From an uncultured bacterium (GTDB taxonomy: Bacteria; Bipolaricaulota; Bipolaricaulia; UBA7950; UBA9294), in assembly GCA_903839615.1 (NCBI GenBank), contig CAIMCX010000021.1, positions 1-36,725 of the forward strand: DNA of 36,725 bases, read 5' to 3'. Of this stretch, positions 19,078 through 28,330 are shown piece by piece (the stretch's first letter is position 1; each line of letters begins with the position of its first letter). Under the pieces are notes generated by a model, which was not told where the DNA came from, ran no database searches, and saw nothing but the letters and a program-made list of their open reading frames with translations. The translations under genes and the position numbers were made by a program.

Positions 19078-19202
19078 GACTCCCTCTCTTCTAGCGGCGC
19101 CGAACGTTTGAGCCAGGTCACCGCATTTGCGTTCTCTGGGTGATGGCTCTTCACCATGCCATGCGCGGTTGGAGTGCAAGCCAGCGAGGGTCCAGGAGAG
19201 GC

Positions 19203-19250
19203 TTGACGGCAGAGCTGCGCGCGCTAGAATATGAATGAACGTTCATTCAT
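19203..19250 (+). promoter_or_regulatory. Promoter TTGACG-N16-TAGAAT followed by perfect 20-bp palindromic operator ATGAATGAACGTTCATTCAT (19231-19250)
   Basis: The palindrome lies directly after the -10 element, over the expected +1, and just upstream of the TetR gene. Confidence 0.8.
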
Positions 19251-19263
19251 GCAGGAGGCGACG

Positions 19264-19872
19264 ATGGCGACCGACCCGGCGAAGCAGGATCTGATACGCA
19301 ACGCGGCGATTCGCGTATTCGCGCGCAAGGGATTCCACGCGACGCGGGCGGAGGAGATCGCCGAAGAGGCCGGGATCGCCGTCGGGACGATCTACAACTA
19401 CTTCGAGAGCAAGGCCCAGATCCTCCTCTCGATCTTCGAACGCGAGTTCGACGAAGAGGTCGGGCTCTACGAATCGCTGGCGAAGAGCGGCGTGTCGGTG
19501 CGCGAGCGTTTCAGCAAGATTCTGAGCGCCCACTTCGCGCGGCTCGCGGAGTCGCGCGACCTGGCAATGGTCCTCGTGCGCGAACGCTACAACGGGTCGG
19601 GCGAAATCGGCGAGGCCATGGCGAAGATGCAGCGCAAGATGCTCGACAAGATCGAGAAGCTGATCCAAGACGGCGTCGACGGTGGATGGCTGCGGACGTG
19701 CAACGTGCGCATGGTCGCGCCCGCCCTCTTCGCGGTCGTTCAGTCAATCAACGAGGCGGCGATGATCTACCCGGAGACTCAACAGAAAGCGTTCCTCGCC
19801 CGAGCGCCGGAGGAACTGGCGGCTCTGATATGGAGTGGACTCGCTCACGACGCGAAAGGAGCCCTGACATGA
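19264..19872 (+). CDS. TetR/AcrR-family transcriptional regulator
   Basis: AIRVFARKGFHATRAEEIAEEAGIAVGTIYNYFESKAQILLSIFE. ATG at 19264 follows GGAGGCG; the ORF-track start at 19231 lies inside the operator. Confidence 0.93.
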   Translation: MATDPAKQDLIRNAAIRVFARKGFHATRAEEIAEEAGIAVGTIYNYFESKAQILLSIFEREFDEEVGLYESLAKSGVSVRERFSKILSAHFARLAESRDLAMVLVRERYNGSGEIGEAMAKMQRKMLDKIEKLIQDGVDGGWLRTCNVRMVAPALFAVVQSINEAAMIYPETQQKAFLARAPEELAALIWSGLAHDAKGALT

Positions 19873-20030
19873 CGCGCGGTGACTCTGTGGTCGCGGCCGT
19901 CCTCGCGGTCCTCCTGTTCGTCCATCTGGCGAAGGCGATCGATAGGGCGCTGCCCGAGGCAGCACACGCGCCCACCACGGAAGGGGACTCTGCGATCGCG
20001 CGGAAGACCGCGGGCGGAAGGGAGCCATGA
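19869..20030 (+). CDS. 53-aa single-pass membrane microprotein in the TetR/MMPL operon
   Basis: MTRGDSVVAAVLAVLLFVHLAKAIDRALPEAAHAPTTEGDSAIARKTAGGREP; its ATG overlaps the tetR stop and its TGA overlaps the MMPL ATG (4-nt overlaps). Confidence 0.65.
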   Translation: MTRGDSVVAAVLAVLLFVHLAKAIDRALPEAAHAPTTEGDSAIARKTAGGREP

Positions 20031-22363
20031 TGCGCAAGTTCACCGGCTGGATCGTCGACCACGCCTGGCTGTCGCTCGCCGTCGTCGTCGCGCTCACCGT
20101 CTTCTTCCTCCTCTTCATCCCCAAACTCCAGTTACAGACTGACTTCGGCAAGTACCTGCCGGACAGCGACCGCTCGGTCCAACTGATGCACAAAGCGGAG
20201 AAGATCTTTGGATCGCAGGAGTTCTTCATGGTCGTGGTCGAGACGCCGAACACGATCTTCGACGTCAAGACCATCGCCGAGATCCACGCGATGGAGATCG
20301 AGTTCCAGGGTCTACATGAGATCGATCAGGTGATCGGGCCGACCACAGCGACCGTCATTTCTGCAACGAACGACAAACTGACGATCGAAAAGGCAGCGGA
20401 ACTCCTGCCGACGACGCCGGAGGAAGTCGAGAGCTATCGCCAGAAGGTACTCGGTGACCGCAATCTGAACGGCTACATCTTCGCGTCGAACGAGCGCGCG
20501 GCGGGCATCGTGCTCAAACCGAGCCCGTACCTCGACGACACGAACGCCCTCGTCGCGACCGTCAACCAGATCGCGCAAGCCCACAGTCACGAGGGGTTCA
20601 CGGTCTACGTCGGCGGCATCGCTCCGCTTCGCGCCGCGATCGGCGACAGCATGATGCACGACATGCTCGTCTTGACCCCACTCGTCTTGCTCGTAATGGA
20701 ACTCCTCGTCTTCCTCGCGTTCCGTACCGGGCGCGGCGTCGCGCTGCCGTTCCTCCTCATGACCTTCTCGACCATCTGGACGGTCGGGCTGATGGCGCTC
20801 GTCCACGTGCCACTCACGGCGTTCTCGTTCTTCATGCCCGTCATGCTCATTGCAGCAAGCAAGGCCTACGCGATTTTCACCGTGAACCGCTACTATGAGG
20901 AGGCCCAGCACGCCGATCGCCTGCCGCGGCGCGAGTTGGTCATTCAGACAATGCAGGACATGGCAAAGCCCCTGTCGATGGACGCGCTGGCCGAGGCAAC
21001 CGGGTTCCTGTCGCTCCTTGCCGCGAGCCTGTGGCCGCAGCAAACGTTCGGCTTGTTCATTGCGATCGGCATCGCGTTCACGCTCCTGCTCAACTTCATC
21101 CTCCTGCCCGCAATCCTCGCACTCCTACCTCTGCCGAAGAAGCACCGCGACTACGGACACGGCTGGCTCCCGAACGCGCTTGTCCGCTTCGGTCGGTTGA
21201 TCTCGCGGCGACGCGCCGTCGTCCTCATCCTGTCGGCCGTCGTGCTCGTCGCGTTCGCCGTGGCGATCCCGCGCCTCGTCGTCGATACGTCGCCGACCGA
21301 GTACCTGGGGAGCGAGCACGCGGCGATGGACGCCATGCACGCTCTCGACCGGAACTTCGGCGGCAGCTCCCAGGTTTCGATTCATATCGCGACTGGCCGC
21401 ACGAACGGCCTCAAGGATCCAACCGTCCTGAAGGCCGTCGTCGCGCTCGAGGACTTCATCCAGGCGCAGCCCGAGTACGGAGGCAGCATCACGTCGCTCG
21501 CCAACGTGATGCGCGAGATGAACCAGAAGTTCCACGCCGACGATCCAAGCTTCTACGTCATCCCCGACGATCCGAAGCTCGCGGCACAGCTTCTGACCTT
21601 GTTCACGTTCTCCGGCGGTGAGCTGTGGAACATGGCGACGCCCGATCTCTCGCAGGGTGAAGTGGTGGCGCGCACGAGCCTTCACGGCACGGCGCAGATC
21701 ATCGACCTCGCCGGACGCATCAGGGACTATGCGGCCGGCGTCCTGCCGGTCGGAGTCACCGCGGAGTTTGTCGGCGCCGAGCAAGCGTGGGCATCGCTCG
21801 CCCAGGAGACCGTGCCAAATACCGCGCTGACCCTTGCTATTGCGCTGGCGGCCGCGCTTCTCATCGTGACGATCCTCCTGCGCTCAATCGTCGCCGGCCT
21901 CGTCGCCGTGTCGCCGATGATCCTCACAATCGTGATCAACCTCGGGACGATGAGCTATCTCAAGATGCCGCTCGATCTTGCATCTCTGATGATCGGTTCG
22001 ATCACGGTCGGCGTCGGCATCGACTACACGATCAACTTCATCATCCGCTGGAGGACCGAGATGGCGCGCGGCCACACGATCGAGGAAGCCCACGAGATTA
22101 CGATGCGCACCATGGGGCGCGGCATCTTGTTCAACGCCCTGACGCTCACAGCGGGGTTCGCGATGTTCTACTTCTCGGCGTTCAAAGGCCTGCGCAACTT
22201 CGGACTCTTGATCAACCTCACGATGATTTGGTCGTTCTTCGGTTCGTTCATCGTCGTGCCGGCGCTCTTGCTCACCCTCAAGCCACGGTTCCTCACAGGC
22301 AAGAAGCGGTCGCAGGCCCCGGATAGCGACTCCACGTCTTCCACCCAGGAGGTTTCCCCATGA
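20027..22363 (+). CDS. RND-superfamily MMPL-type (HAE3-like) exporter
   Basis: Twelve-TM RND layout with two repeats, e.g. LDLASLMIGSITVGVGIDYTINFIIRW and GRGILFNALTLTAGFAMFYFS; large periplasmic loops. Confidence 0.92.
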   Translation: MMRKFTGWIVDHAWLSLAVVVALTVFFLLFIPKLQLQTDFGKYLPDSDRSVQLMHKAEKIFGSQEFFMVVVETPNTIFDVKTIAEIHAMEIEFQGLHEIDQVIGPTTATVISATNDKLTIEKAAELLPTTPEEVESYRQKVLGDRNLNGYIFASNERAAGIVLKPSPYLDDTNALVATVNQIAQAHSHEGFTVYVGGIAPLRAAIGDSMMHDMLVLTPLVLLVMELLVFLAFRTGRGVALPFLLMTFSTIWTVGLMALVHVPLTAFSFFMPVMLIAASKAYAIFTVNRYYEEAQHADRLPRRELVIQTMQDMAKPLSMDALAEATGFLSLLAASLWPQQTFGLFIAIGIAFTLLLNFILLPAILALLPLPKKHRDYGHGWLPNALVRFGRLISRRRAVVLILSAVVLVAFAVAIPRLVVDTSPTEYLGSEHAAMDAMHALDRNFGGSSQVSIHIATGRTNGLKDPTVLKAVVALEDFIQAQPEYGGSITSLANVMREMNQKFHADDPSFYVIPDDPKLAAQLLTLFTFSGGELWNMATPDLSQGEVVARTSLHGTAQIIDLAGRIRDYAAGVLPVGVTAEFVGAEQAWASLAQETVPNTALTLAIALAAALLIVTILLRSIVAGLVAVSPMILTIVINLGTMSYLKMPLDLASLMIGSITVGVGIDYTINFIIRWRTEMARGHTIEEAHEITMRTMGRGILFNALTLTAGFAMFYFSAFKGLRNFGLLINLTMIWSFFGSFIVVPALLLTLKPRFLTGKKRSQAPDSDSTSSTQEVSP

Positions 22364-23271
22364 TCGGCAAGCGCTTTCCTACGTTCCTCTTTGCCTCTGT
22401 CGCCGCCGTCGCGCTTTCTCTCGGAAGCGTGGGCGCGGCAGCGCAGTCGCTTGGCGCCTCCGACATCCTCGCCGCGATTGATGCGCGCGGCGGAATCACG
22501 GGTGTCGGAAGCCAGGTAGCATTCCTCTCGTTCGTCGTCCAGGACAAGAACGGCTCCGTGCAGGAAGCGTCCTTCGTCTCGTTCGCGAAGACCTCGTCGG
22601 ACCCGCAGGTCCCGGACGCCGGACTGATCTACTTCCTAGCTCCTCCGGCCGAGACGTGCGGCACAGTCTTCTTGACCATCGATCGCAAGATCTCGGGCCA
22701 GTCGACCGAGCTCTATCTCTACCTGCCCGCGCTCGGCATGCCGAAGGAGCTCGTCTCGAGCGGAGAGCGGAAGGGCTCGTTCGCCGGATCGAACATCCAG
22801 TTCGACCAGATCGGACGAAGCGAACTCGCCACGAACTTCGTCGGCGAACTCCTCGGGGAGACAACCCTGGACGTGACCGTTGAAGGCGTCGCCACGAGCC
22901 GTCCCGTCTACGTGCTCCATCTGACGGCAAACCCGAGCACGAATCCCAACGAAACCTTCCCCGACCGCACGGTCTGGGTGGACAAGGAGGGTTTCCTCGT
23001 CCTCGCCATGGAGAGCAAGAACACGCTGGGGAAACTTCAGAATGTCCTCCGCGTCAACGCTCTCGCGACATTCGAGAGCCGGCTCGAGTACACGGACATG
23101 ACCGTCTCGAACGTGCTCGACACGAGCTCGACGCGGGTTACGGTCTCCGATCGCGAGGATGTCGGGGAGTTCCCGGACTCGATGTTCGATCCTGCAGCGC
23201 TTGCCCAGTTCAATCCGCTGGCCTGGAATAACCTGCTCCAGGTGAAGGTGCCGGACCCCGTCTGCCCGTAG
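22360..23271 (+). CDS. LolA-like outer-membrane-lipoprotein-sorting family periplasmic protein (copy 1)
   Basis: Signal peptide MIGKRFPTFLFASVAAVALSLGSVGAAAQ; beta-rich body; C-terminal EFPDSMFDPAALAQF. ATGA overlap with the MMPL gene. Confidence 0.75.
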   Translation: MIGKRFPTFLFASVAAVALSLGSVGAAAQSLGASDILAAIDARGGITGVGSQVAFLSFVVQDKNGSVQEASFVSFAKTSSDPQVPDAGLIYFLAPPAETCGTVFLTIDRKISGQSTELYLYLPALGMPKELVSSGERKGSFAGSNIQFDQIGRSELATNFVGELLGETTLDVTVEGVATSRPVYVLHLTANPSTNPNETFPDRTVWVDKEGFLVLAMESKNTLGKLQNVLRVNALATFESRLEYTDMTVSNVLDTSSTRVTVSDREDVGEFPDSMFDPAALAQFNPLAWNNLLQVKVPDPVCP

Positions 23272-23307
23272 GCTGCAGGCAGCGCCCCCCTTGCGAGGGC
23301 GTGGCAA

Positions 23308-23330
23308 GGCGAGCGCCTCACGGGCTCGCC
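23308..23330 (+). terminator. Weak candidate terminator after the MMPL operon
   Basis: GGCGAGC...GCTCGCC 7-bp stem followed by a C/T-rich run. Confidence 0.25.
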
Positions 23331-23409
23331 CCGCCGCGTCCTCTCTTCTTCTCCGGCTGTGCTAGACTTCCCGACGTGCCGGCGTGGGGTCGACACGGAA
23401 GGCTAACGC

Positions 23410-24666
23410 ATGGGCGAAGAGGCGAGTGTCGGGCAGCTAGCGCGCGAGTTGCTTGAAGAACATGAGGCCGCGTGGTGGGCCGGGCGCTCCGAATTGCCTG
23501 ACCTCGGTCGCACCTACACGCCGCGCGAGCAACAAGCAAGAGGGAAAGAACTTGGCCTGCTCGTCAACCAGCTCCTTGCGGAGATGCGGCATCCACCGGC
23601 CACCGCGAACGATCGGGAGGTTCTCGAGCAGAGAGTGACGCTGTCTGGACGGGCGTTCGCGCGCTCGTCGCTCGGCGTCGACGACGCCCACATGGATCTC
23701 CTGTTGCAGGGCGGGTTCACGCCGTGCGCGCGTGAGTTCGCCGAACGCGCCCGCCGCTTCGATCCTCGGATGCCGTTCGAGGACATTGTCCAGGCAAGCC
23801 GCAACGTGTGGACCATGAACGGACTCCAGATGATGCTCGGACTCCCGCTTCGCGTCACGCCGTCCGTCTTCGGGTACAGCATGCTCTACCCCTACACCGA
23901 CAACCTTCTCGACGATGCCGGTGTCACCGAAGACAAGAAGGTCCTGGCGAGCGAGCGCTTTGGCCGCCGCATCGCTGGAGAGGCGCTCGCCCCGGCCGAC
24001 GACCACGAGAAGAAGCTCTGGGCCCTATTCTCGGAGATCGAATCGGAGCACCGGCGCGACGAATCGCCGCGCGTCTACGAGAGTCTCGAAGGGATCCATC
24101 GCGCGCAGACGCGAAGCGTGTTGCTAATGAGGCCCGATGAGCCTCCCTACGCAGTGGACGTGCTCGGAATCAGCCTCGAGAAGGGCGGCGCGTCCGTCCT
24201 CGCCGATGGCGACCTCGTGGCCGGTAACCTGACGCGGTCACAGGCCGCGCACTTCTTTGGCCTCGGCGCCCTCCTCCAGCTCGCCGACGATCTCCAGGAT
24301 GTCAACAGCGACTCACGGTCGGGAACGCTCACGGTGTTCTCTCAGGCAGCCCAACGCTGGCCGCTTGACCGACTCGTGAGCCGCCTCCTCCACTTCCGCG
24401 CCTACGTGCTCGCGGAGTTCAGCCCGGGAGACGCGCCCGGCGCAGCACGACTCGGGGACTTGATGCGCGGCGCCAGCCTTCAGCTCATCCTCGGAGCCGT
24501 CGGGACTGCGCCCAAGCTCTTCACGCGGCAGTACGTTCGGGAACTGGAGGCCTTCTCGCCGTTCCGCTTCCGCGAGCTCGTACGGCAGCGCGGGAGACTG
24601 GAGCGACAGCGCGTCTCCTTCCTCGGCCTGGCCGCCTCGGCGCTCGAGAACGCCTCGTCGCGCTAG
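23410..24666 (+). CDS. Divergent class-1 isoprenoid-synthase-like protein
   Basis: Two Asp-rich motifs at plausible spacing: YPYTDNLLDD (Asp-rich part 23899-23916) and LLQLADDLQDVNSD (DDLQD at 24286-24300) in a helix-rich protein. Confidence 0.6.
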   Translation: MGEEASVGQLARELLEEHEAAWWAGRSELPDLGRTYTPREQQARGKELGLLVNQLLAEMRHPPATANDREVLEQRVTLSGRAFARSSLGVDDAHMDLLLQGGFTPCAREFAERARRFDPRMPFEDIVQASRNVWTMNGLQMMLGLPLRVTPSVFGYSMLYPYTDNLLDDAGVTEDKKVLASERFGRRIAGEALAPADDHEKKLWALFSEIESEHRRDESPRVYESLEGIHRAQTRSVLLMRPDEPPYAVDVLGISLEKGGASVLADGDLVAGNLTRSQAAHFFGLGALLQLADDLQDVNSDSRSGTLTVFSQAAQRWPLDRLVSRLLHFRAYVLAEFSPGDAPGAARLGDLMRGASLQLILGAVGTAPKLFTRQYVRELEAFSPFRFRELVRQRGRLERQRVSFLGLAASALENASSR

Positions 24667-26612
24667 CTCTCGGACGGCGGCGCCGACCCGCGCTCGAACC
24701 GTCTCCAGCCGTTGCGGCCCTGCGCCTTGACCGAGTACATCGCCGCATCGGCCTGCTGCAGGAGGTGCGTCGCGGTCTCGCCATCGTCCGGGAAGAGGGC
24801 AATGCCGATGCTGACGGATAAGCCGAGGCTCCCGTCGTCCGGAATCTTGAAGGAGTCGCGCAGAGCCTGTAGGACTTTGTCCGCCGCAATCTCGGCGTCC
24901 CGCGGGCTGTCGATCCCCGGCAGGAGCGCGACGAACTCGTCGCCGCCGAGGCGAGCGATCGTGTCGCTTGCGCGCAGCGCCTCTCTCAGACGCGCTCCCA
25001 CTTCCTGCAGCACGCGGTCGCCGGCCGCGTGGCCGTGCACGTCGTTGACTTCCTTGAACTTGTCAAGGTCAAGATAGAAGACGGCCAGGCGATCGAGGTT
25101 CCTCATCGCGCGGGCGATCTCGAGCCTCAGCACGTCGTCGAGAGCGCTCCGCGTCAGGAGCCCCGTCAACGGATCGTGCGTCGCGAGGAACGACAACTTC
25201 TCTTGGTTGCGCAGGAGCTCCGTCACATCCCGGATGATGCCTTGGTACACACGCCCCTCGTTTCCCGTTGAGGTTTCGAGGATGCTCGTCAGTAGACAGC
25301 GCAGGTGCGCGCCATCCTTCCGCTTGAGCGTGACGGGGTAGCTCGTGACGAACCCATTCTCTCCGATGGCGACCTGGAACGCTTCCCGATCTTCCGGATT
25401 GACGTAGAACTGGCCAGCCGTCATCGTCATGATCTCCGCTTTCGGGTAGCCAAGGAGGTCGACGAGCGCTTGGTTCACGTCGATGAACCGCCCGTCTTCG
25501 GCCGTGATGTAGATCGGATCCCGCGACGACTCGAAGAGGTTGTGATACTGTCGCTCGCTTCGCGCTAGAGCCTCGCGGGACTCCTCGATCGATGCGAGCA
25601 TGCCGTTGATGTTCGTGCCCAGCCGCGCAAGTTCGTCCCTGCCGCCAGCGGGTACCCGCTGCGATGCGTCGTGCTCCCGGGCAATCTGCGCCACATCGCG
25701 AGTCAGGCGGGCGGTCCGCGACAGGACACGCCGGTCGAGGAAATACAGGAACCCCCCACCGAGGACGGCGAGTGTCACGAGCAGCGCCAGCATCAGGTAG
25801 TCGGACGTCGCCATACCCGCCCTGTACGTGTCGCGCGCAATCTCCACGCTGAGGACGGCGACCGGCTTCCCGAGTAGATCCCGCCACACGGCGTATCCCG
25901 CAACGCTGTCCTTGTTGAGCGGTACCACGGCGGACCGGGGACCCGTGGAGTCGCCGCCCACCAAGGTCGCCAACACGCTTGGAGGGTTGCGCGGGTCGTC
26001 TGCCGTGCGAAACAGAAGAGGCATCGCAATCTGGGCCGCCAGGCGATCGACCTCGGCCGCGTCAGCGATTCGCCCGATGGCCAGCATGCCCACGGCCGGA
26101 GGTTCATGGAGGCTCGAGAGAATCGGATGGATGGCAACGAGAACCAAGCTGCCGCCGAGCGCCATGACTCCAGCGCGGCTCGACGTGTCGTCGGTCGACG
26201 TCCACAGTGCGCGAATCGAGGCCACGGCGGTCAGGAAGTCCCCGGCCGGCCGTTCTGTGCCGTAGCTCTTGACGTAGACCGCTCGCCCCGCGGAGTCGAA
26301 GAACACCATGAAGTTCAGCCGCAGATTGACGAAAGCATCGTCCGTGAGGTTCTCGGTCGGGAACGTCGGAAGCGTGCCCTGGACGAACTCGAGCGACTCG
26401 TCCCATGCCGCCCAGTCGTGTGACGTCGACTCGAGATTGGAGAGTTCCGTGGCCACAGCATTGCTCGCGCGGCCGACGTCTGTCTCGACCTCGGCGCGCT
26501 CAATGTCAGAGAACGTGCGGCTCATCCGCGGTGACACGACGGCGAAGAGGAGAGTGACAACGAGGAGGCTCATCCCGACAATCCCCACGACAACTTGCGT
26601 GCGGAGACTCAT
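24663..26612 (-). CDS. Membrane diguanylate cyclase, CHASE4-like sensor + HAMP + PAS + GGDEF
   Basis: N-terminal TM, WAAWDESLEFVQG (CHASE4-like), HAMP/PAS region, RASDTIARLGGDEFVALLPG with an RxxD I-site; no EAL domain. Start at the internal ATG 26612. Confidence 0.88.
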   Translation of the reverse strand: MSLRTQVVVGIVGMSLLVVTLLFAVVSPRMSRTFSDIERAEVETDVGRASNAVATELSNLESTSHDWAAWDESLEFVQGTLPTFPTENLTDDAFVNLRLNFMVFFDSAGRAVYVKSYGTERPAGDFLTAVASIRALWTSTDDTSSRAGVMALGGSLVLVAIHPILSSLHEPPAVGMLAIGRIADAAEVDRLAAQIAMPLLFRTADDPRNPPSVLATLVGGDSTGPRSAVVPLNKDSVAGYAVWRDLLGKPVAVLSVEIARDTYRAGMATSDYLMLALLVTLAVLGGGFLYFLDRRVLSRTARLTRDVAQIAREHDASQRVPAGGRDELARLGTNINGMLASIEESREALARSERQYHNLFESSRDPIYITAEDGRFIDVNQALVDLLGYPKAEIMTMTAGQFYVNPEDREAFQVAIGENGFVTSYPVTLKRKDGAHLRCLLTSILETSTGNEGRVYQGIIRDVTELLRNQEKLSFLATHDPLTGLLTRSALDDVLRLEIARAMRNLDRLAVFYLDLDKFKEVNDVHGHAAGDRVLQEVGARLREALRASDTIARLGGDEFVALLPGIDSPRDAEIAADKVLQALRDSFKIPDDGSLGLSVSIGIALFPDDGETATHLLQQADAAMYSVKAQGRNGWRRFERGSAPPSES

Positions 26613-26800
26613 CCCGAGGCCCCCCTCCACGTCGTCAGCGCGCTCGAACGCGTTCTTTCGTTCACGTCCTGATTATTCCTCGCCGCGAGGGTAGGCGGAC
26701 AGACGCGCTTGTGTCAAGCGAAGACCAGGTATGGACTGTGGACGCGATGCCGACTGGGGATGCACATCGAGGCCTTGCGCTGCAGGCCACCATCTCAGAG

Positions 26801-28324
26801 CTACTCCCACTCGATCGTCGCCGGCGGTTTGCTCGTGATGTCGTAGACCACCCGGCCGACCTCGGGAATCTCACGCGTGATCCGCTGCGCGGCTTCGTCG
26901 AGCACGTCGTGCGGCAGCCGAGCCCAGTCCGCCGTCATCGCGTCGACACTGGTCACCGCGCGCAGGGCGACGACGTGACCGTAGCGACGCTCATCGCCGG
27001 CGACGCCCACGCTGCGAATCGGGGTCAGCACGGCAAGGGCCTGCCACGCATCGCCGTAGACGCCTCGCTTTCGCAGCGTCTCGATGAAGATCGCGTCCGC
27101 CCTCCGCACGATGTCCAAACGTTCCTGGGTGATCTCGCCAAGAATGCGCACCGCGAGGCCCGGCCCCGGGAACGGATGACGCAGGCGAATCTCATCGGGC
27201 AGTCCGAGAAGCCGTGCCACATCGCGTACCTCGTCCTTGAACAGGGTTCGGAATGGCTCGAGCAGCTCAAATCCAAGCTCCGCCGGAAGCCCCCCCACGT
27301 TGTGGTGGCTCTTGATGTTCGCTGTCCCCTCGCCGCCGGCTGACTCGATCACGTCGGGATACAGCGTCCCTTGAGCCAGGAAGCGAAACGGGCCGCGCGC
27401 TCGAGCGACCTCGCGGAATGCAGCTACGAACTCGCGTCCGATGATCCGACGCTTCTCCTCGGGATCCACAACTCCGCGCAGCGCGTGGAGAAACTGAGCC
27501 GACGCGTCGACGATCTCGAGACGGACTCCCAGAGGATGGAGCGCTCTTTCGACTTCGGTCCGCTCGCCCTCGCGAAGGAGTCCGTGGTCGACAAGCACCG
27601 CAACGTGATCGGCTTTGGCGCGAGCCAGCAGGAGAGCCAGCGCCGACGAATCGACGCCGCCGGACACTCCCACCAGGACACGATCACTTCCTACCCTCTC
27701 ACGGACATAGGCGAGAGCGCGGTCGAGCGACGCCTCGGGAGTCCAGTCTCGTCGCACATCCGAGTCTGCGAGGAAGTTGTCGAGCAACTTGACCCCGGAC
27801 GGAGTGTGAACAACCTCGGGATGGAACTGTACGCCGTGCATTCGGCCGTCGGGCGCGCCCACGGCGGCGTTCGGATTTGTCGCTGTCGCTGCGAGGCTCG
27901 CCCAGCCTTCCGGGAGGGCTGTCACCGCGGTCGAATGGCTCATCCACACAGACGCCCCCGACACGATGCCTCGGAAGAGCGAGCCTTCAACGCGCTCGAG
28001 CCGATCCGCTCCGTACGATCTCGTCCCCACATCACGGACTTCGCCGCCGGCGTGCTGAACGAGGAGCTGCATCCCATAGCAGATCCCGAGCAGCGGGATC
28101 CCCGCTCCGTACAGGCGCGGGTCAGGCATGGGGGCGCTAGGCTCGAACACCGTCCGCGGACCTCCGGAGAGAATCACCGCCTGCGGCGACTCGCCGAGAA
28201 TCCGCTCGAGCGTCGCCGTGCCGGGCAAGATGACCGAGTAGGCGCGGAGCTCCCGCACGCGGCGCGCGATAAGCTTCGTGTACTGCGAGCCGAAGTCGAG
28301 GATGACAACGCTCACGCCGCTCAT
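26801..28324 (-). CDS. guaA: GMP synthase (glutamine-hydrolysing)
   Basis: [83 protein letters not shown] terminus. Confidence 0.98.
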   Translation of the reverse strand: MSGVSVVILDFGSQYTKLIARRVRELRAYSVILPGTATLERILGESPQAVILSGGPRTVFEPSAPMPDPRLYGAGIPLLGICYGMQLLVQHAGGEVRDVGTRSYGADRLERVEGSLFRGIVSGASVWMSHSTAVTALPEGWASLAATATNPNAAVGAPDGRMHGVQFHPEVVHTPSGVKLLDNFLADSDVRRDWTPEASLDRALAYVRERVGSDRVLVGVSGGVDSSALALLLARAKADHVAVLVDHGLLREGERTEVERALHPLGVRLEIVDASAQFLHALRGVVDPEEKRRIIGREFVAAFREVARARGPFRFLAQGTLYPDVIESAGGEGTANIKSHHNVGGLPAELGFELLEPFRTLFKDEVRDVARLLGLPDEIRLRHPFPGPGLAVRILGEITQERLDIVRRADAIFIETLRKRGVYGDAWQALAVLTPIRSVGVAGDERRYGHVVALRAVTSVDAMTADWARLPHDVLDEAAQRITREIPEVGRVVYDITSKPPATIEWE

Positions 28325-28330
28325 CCAAAC

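Noticed and set aside
24663-26612. Dual c-di-GMP synthase/phosphodiesterase
   Set aside because: The protein ends after the GGDEF domain; there is no EAL or HD-GYP domain.
26660-26700. CCTCGCCGCGAGG hairpin near the diguanylate cyclase start
   Set aside because: Only about 5 bp of stem with no T tract; too weak to call a terminator.
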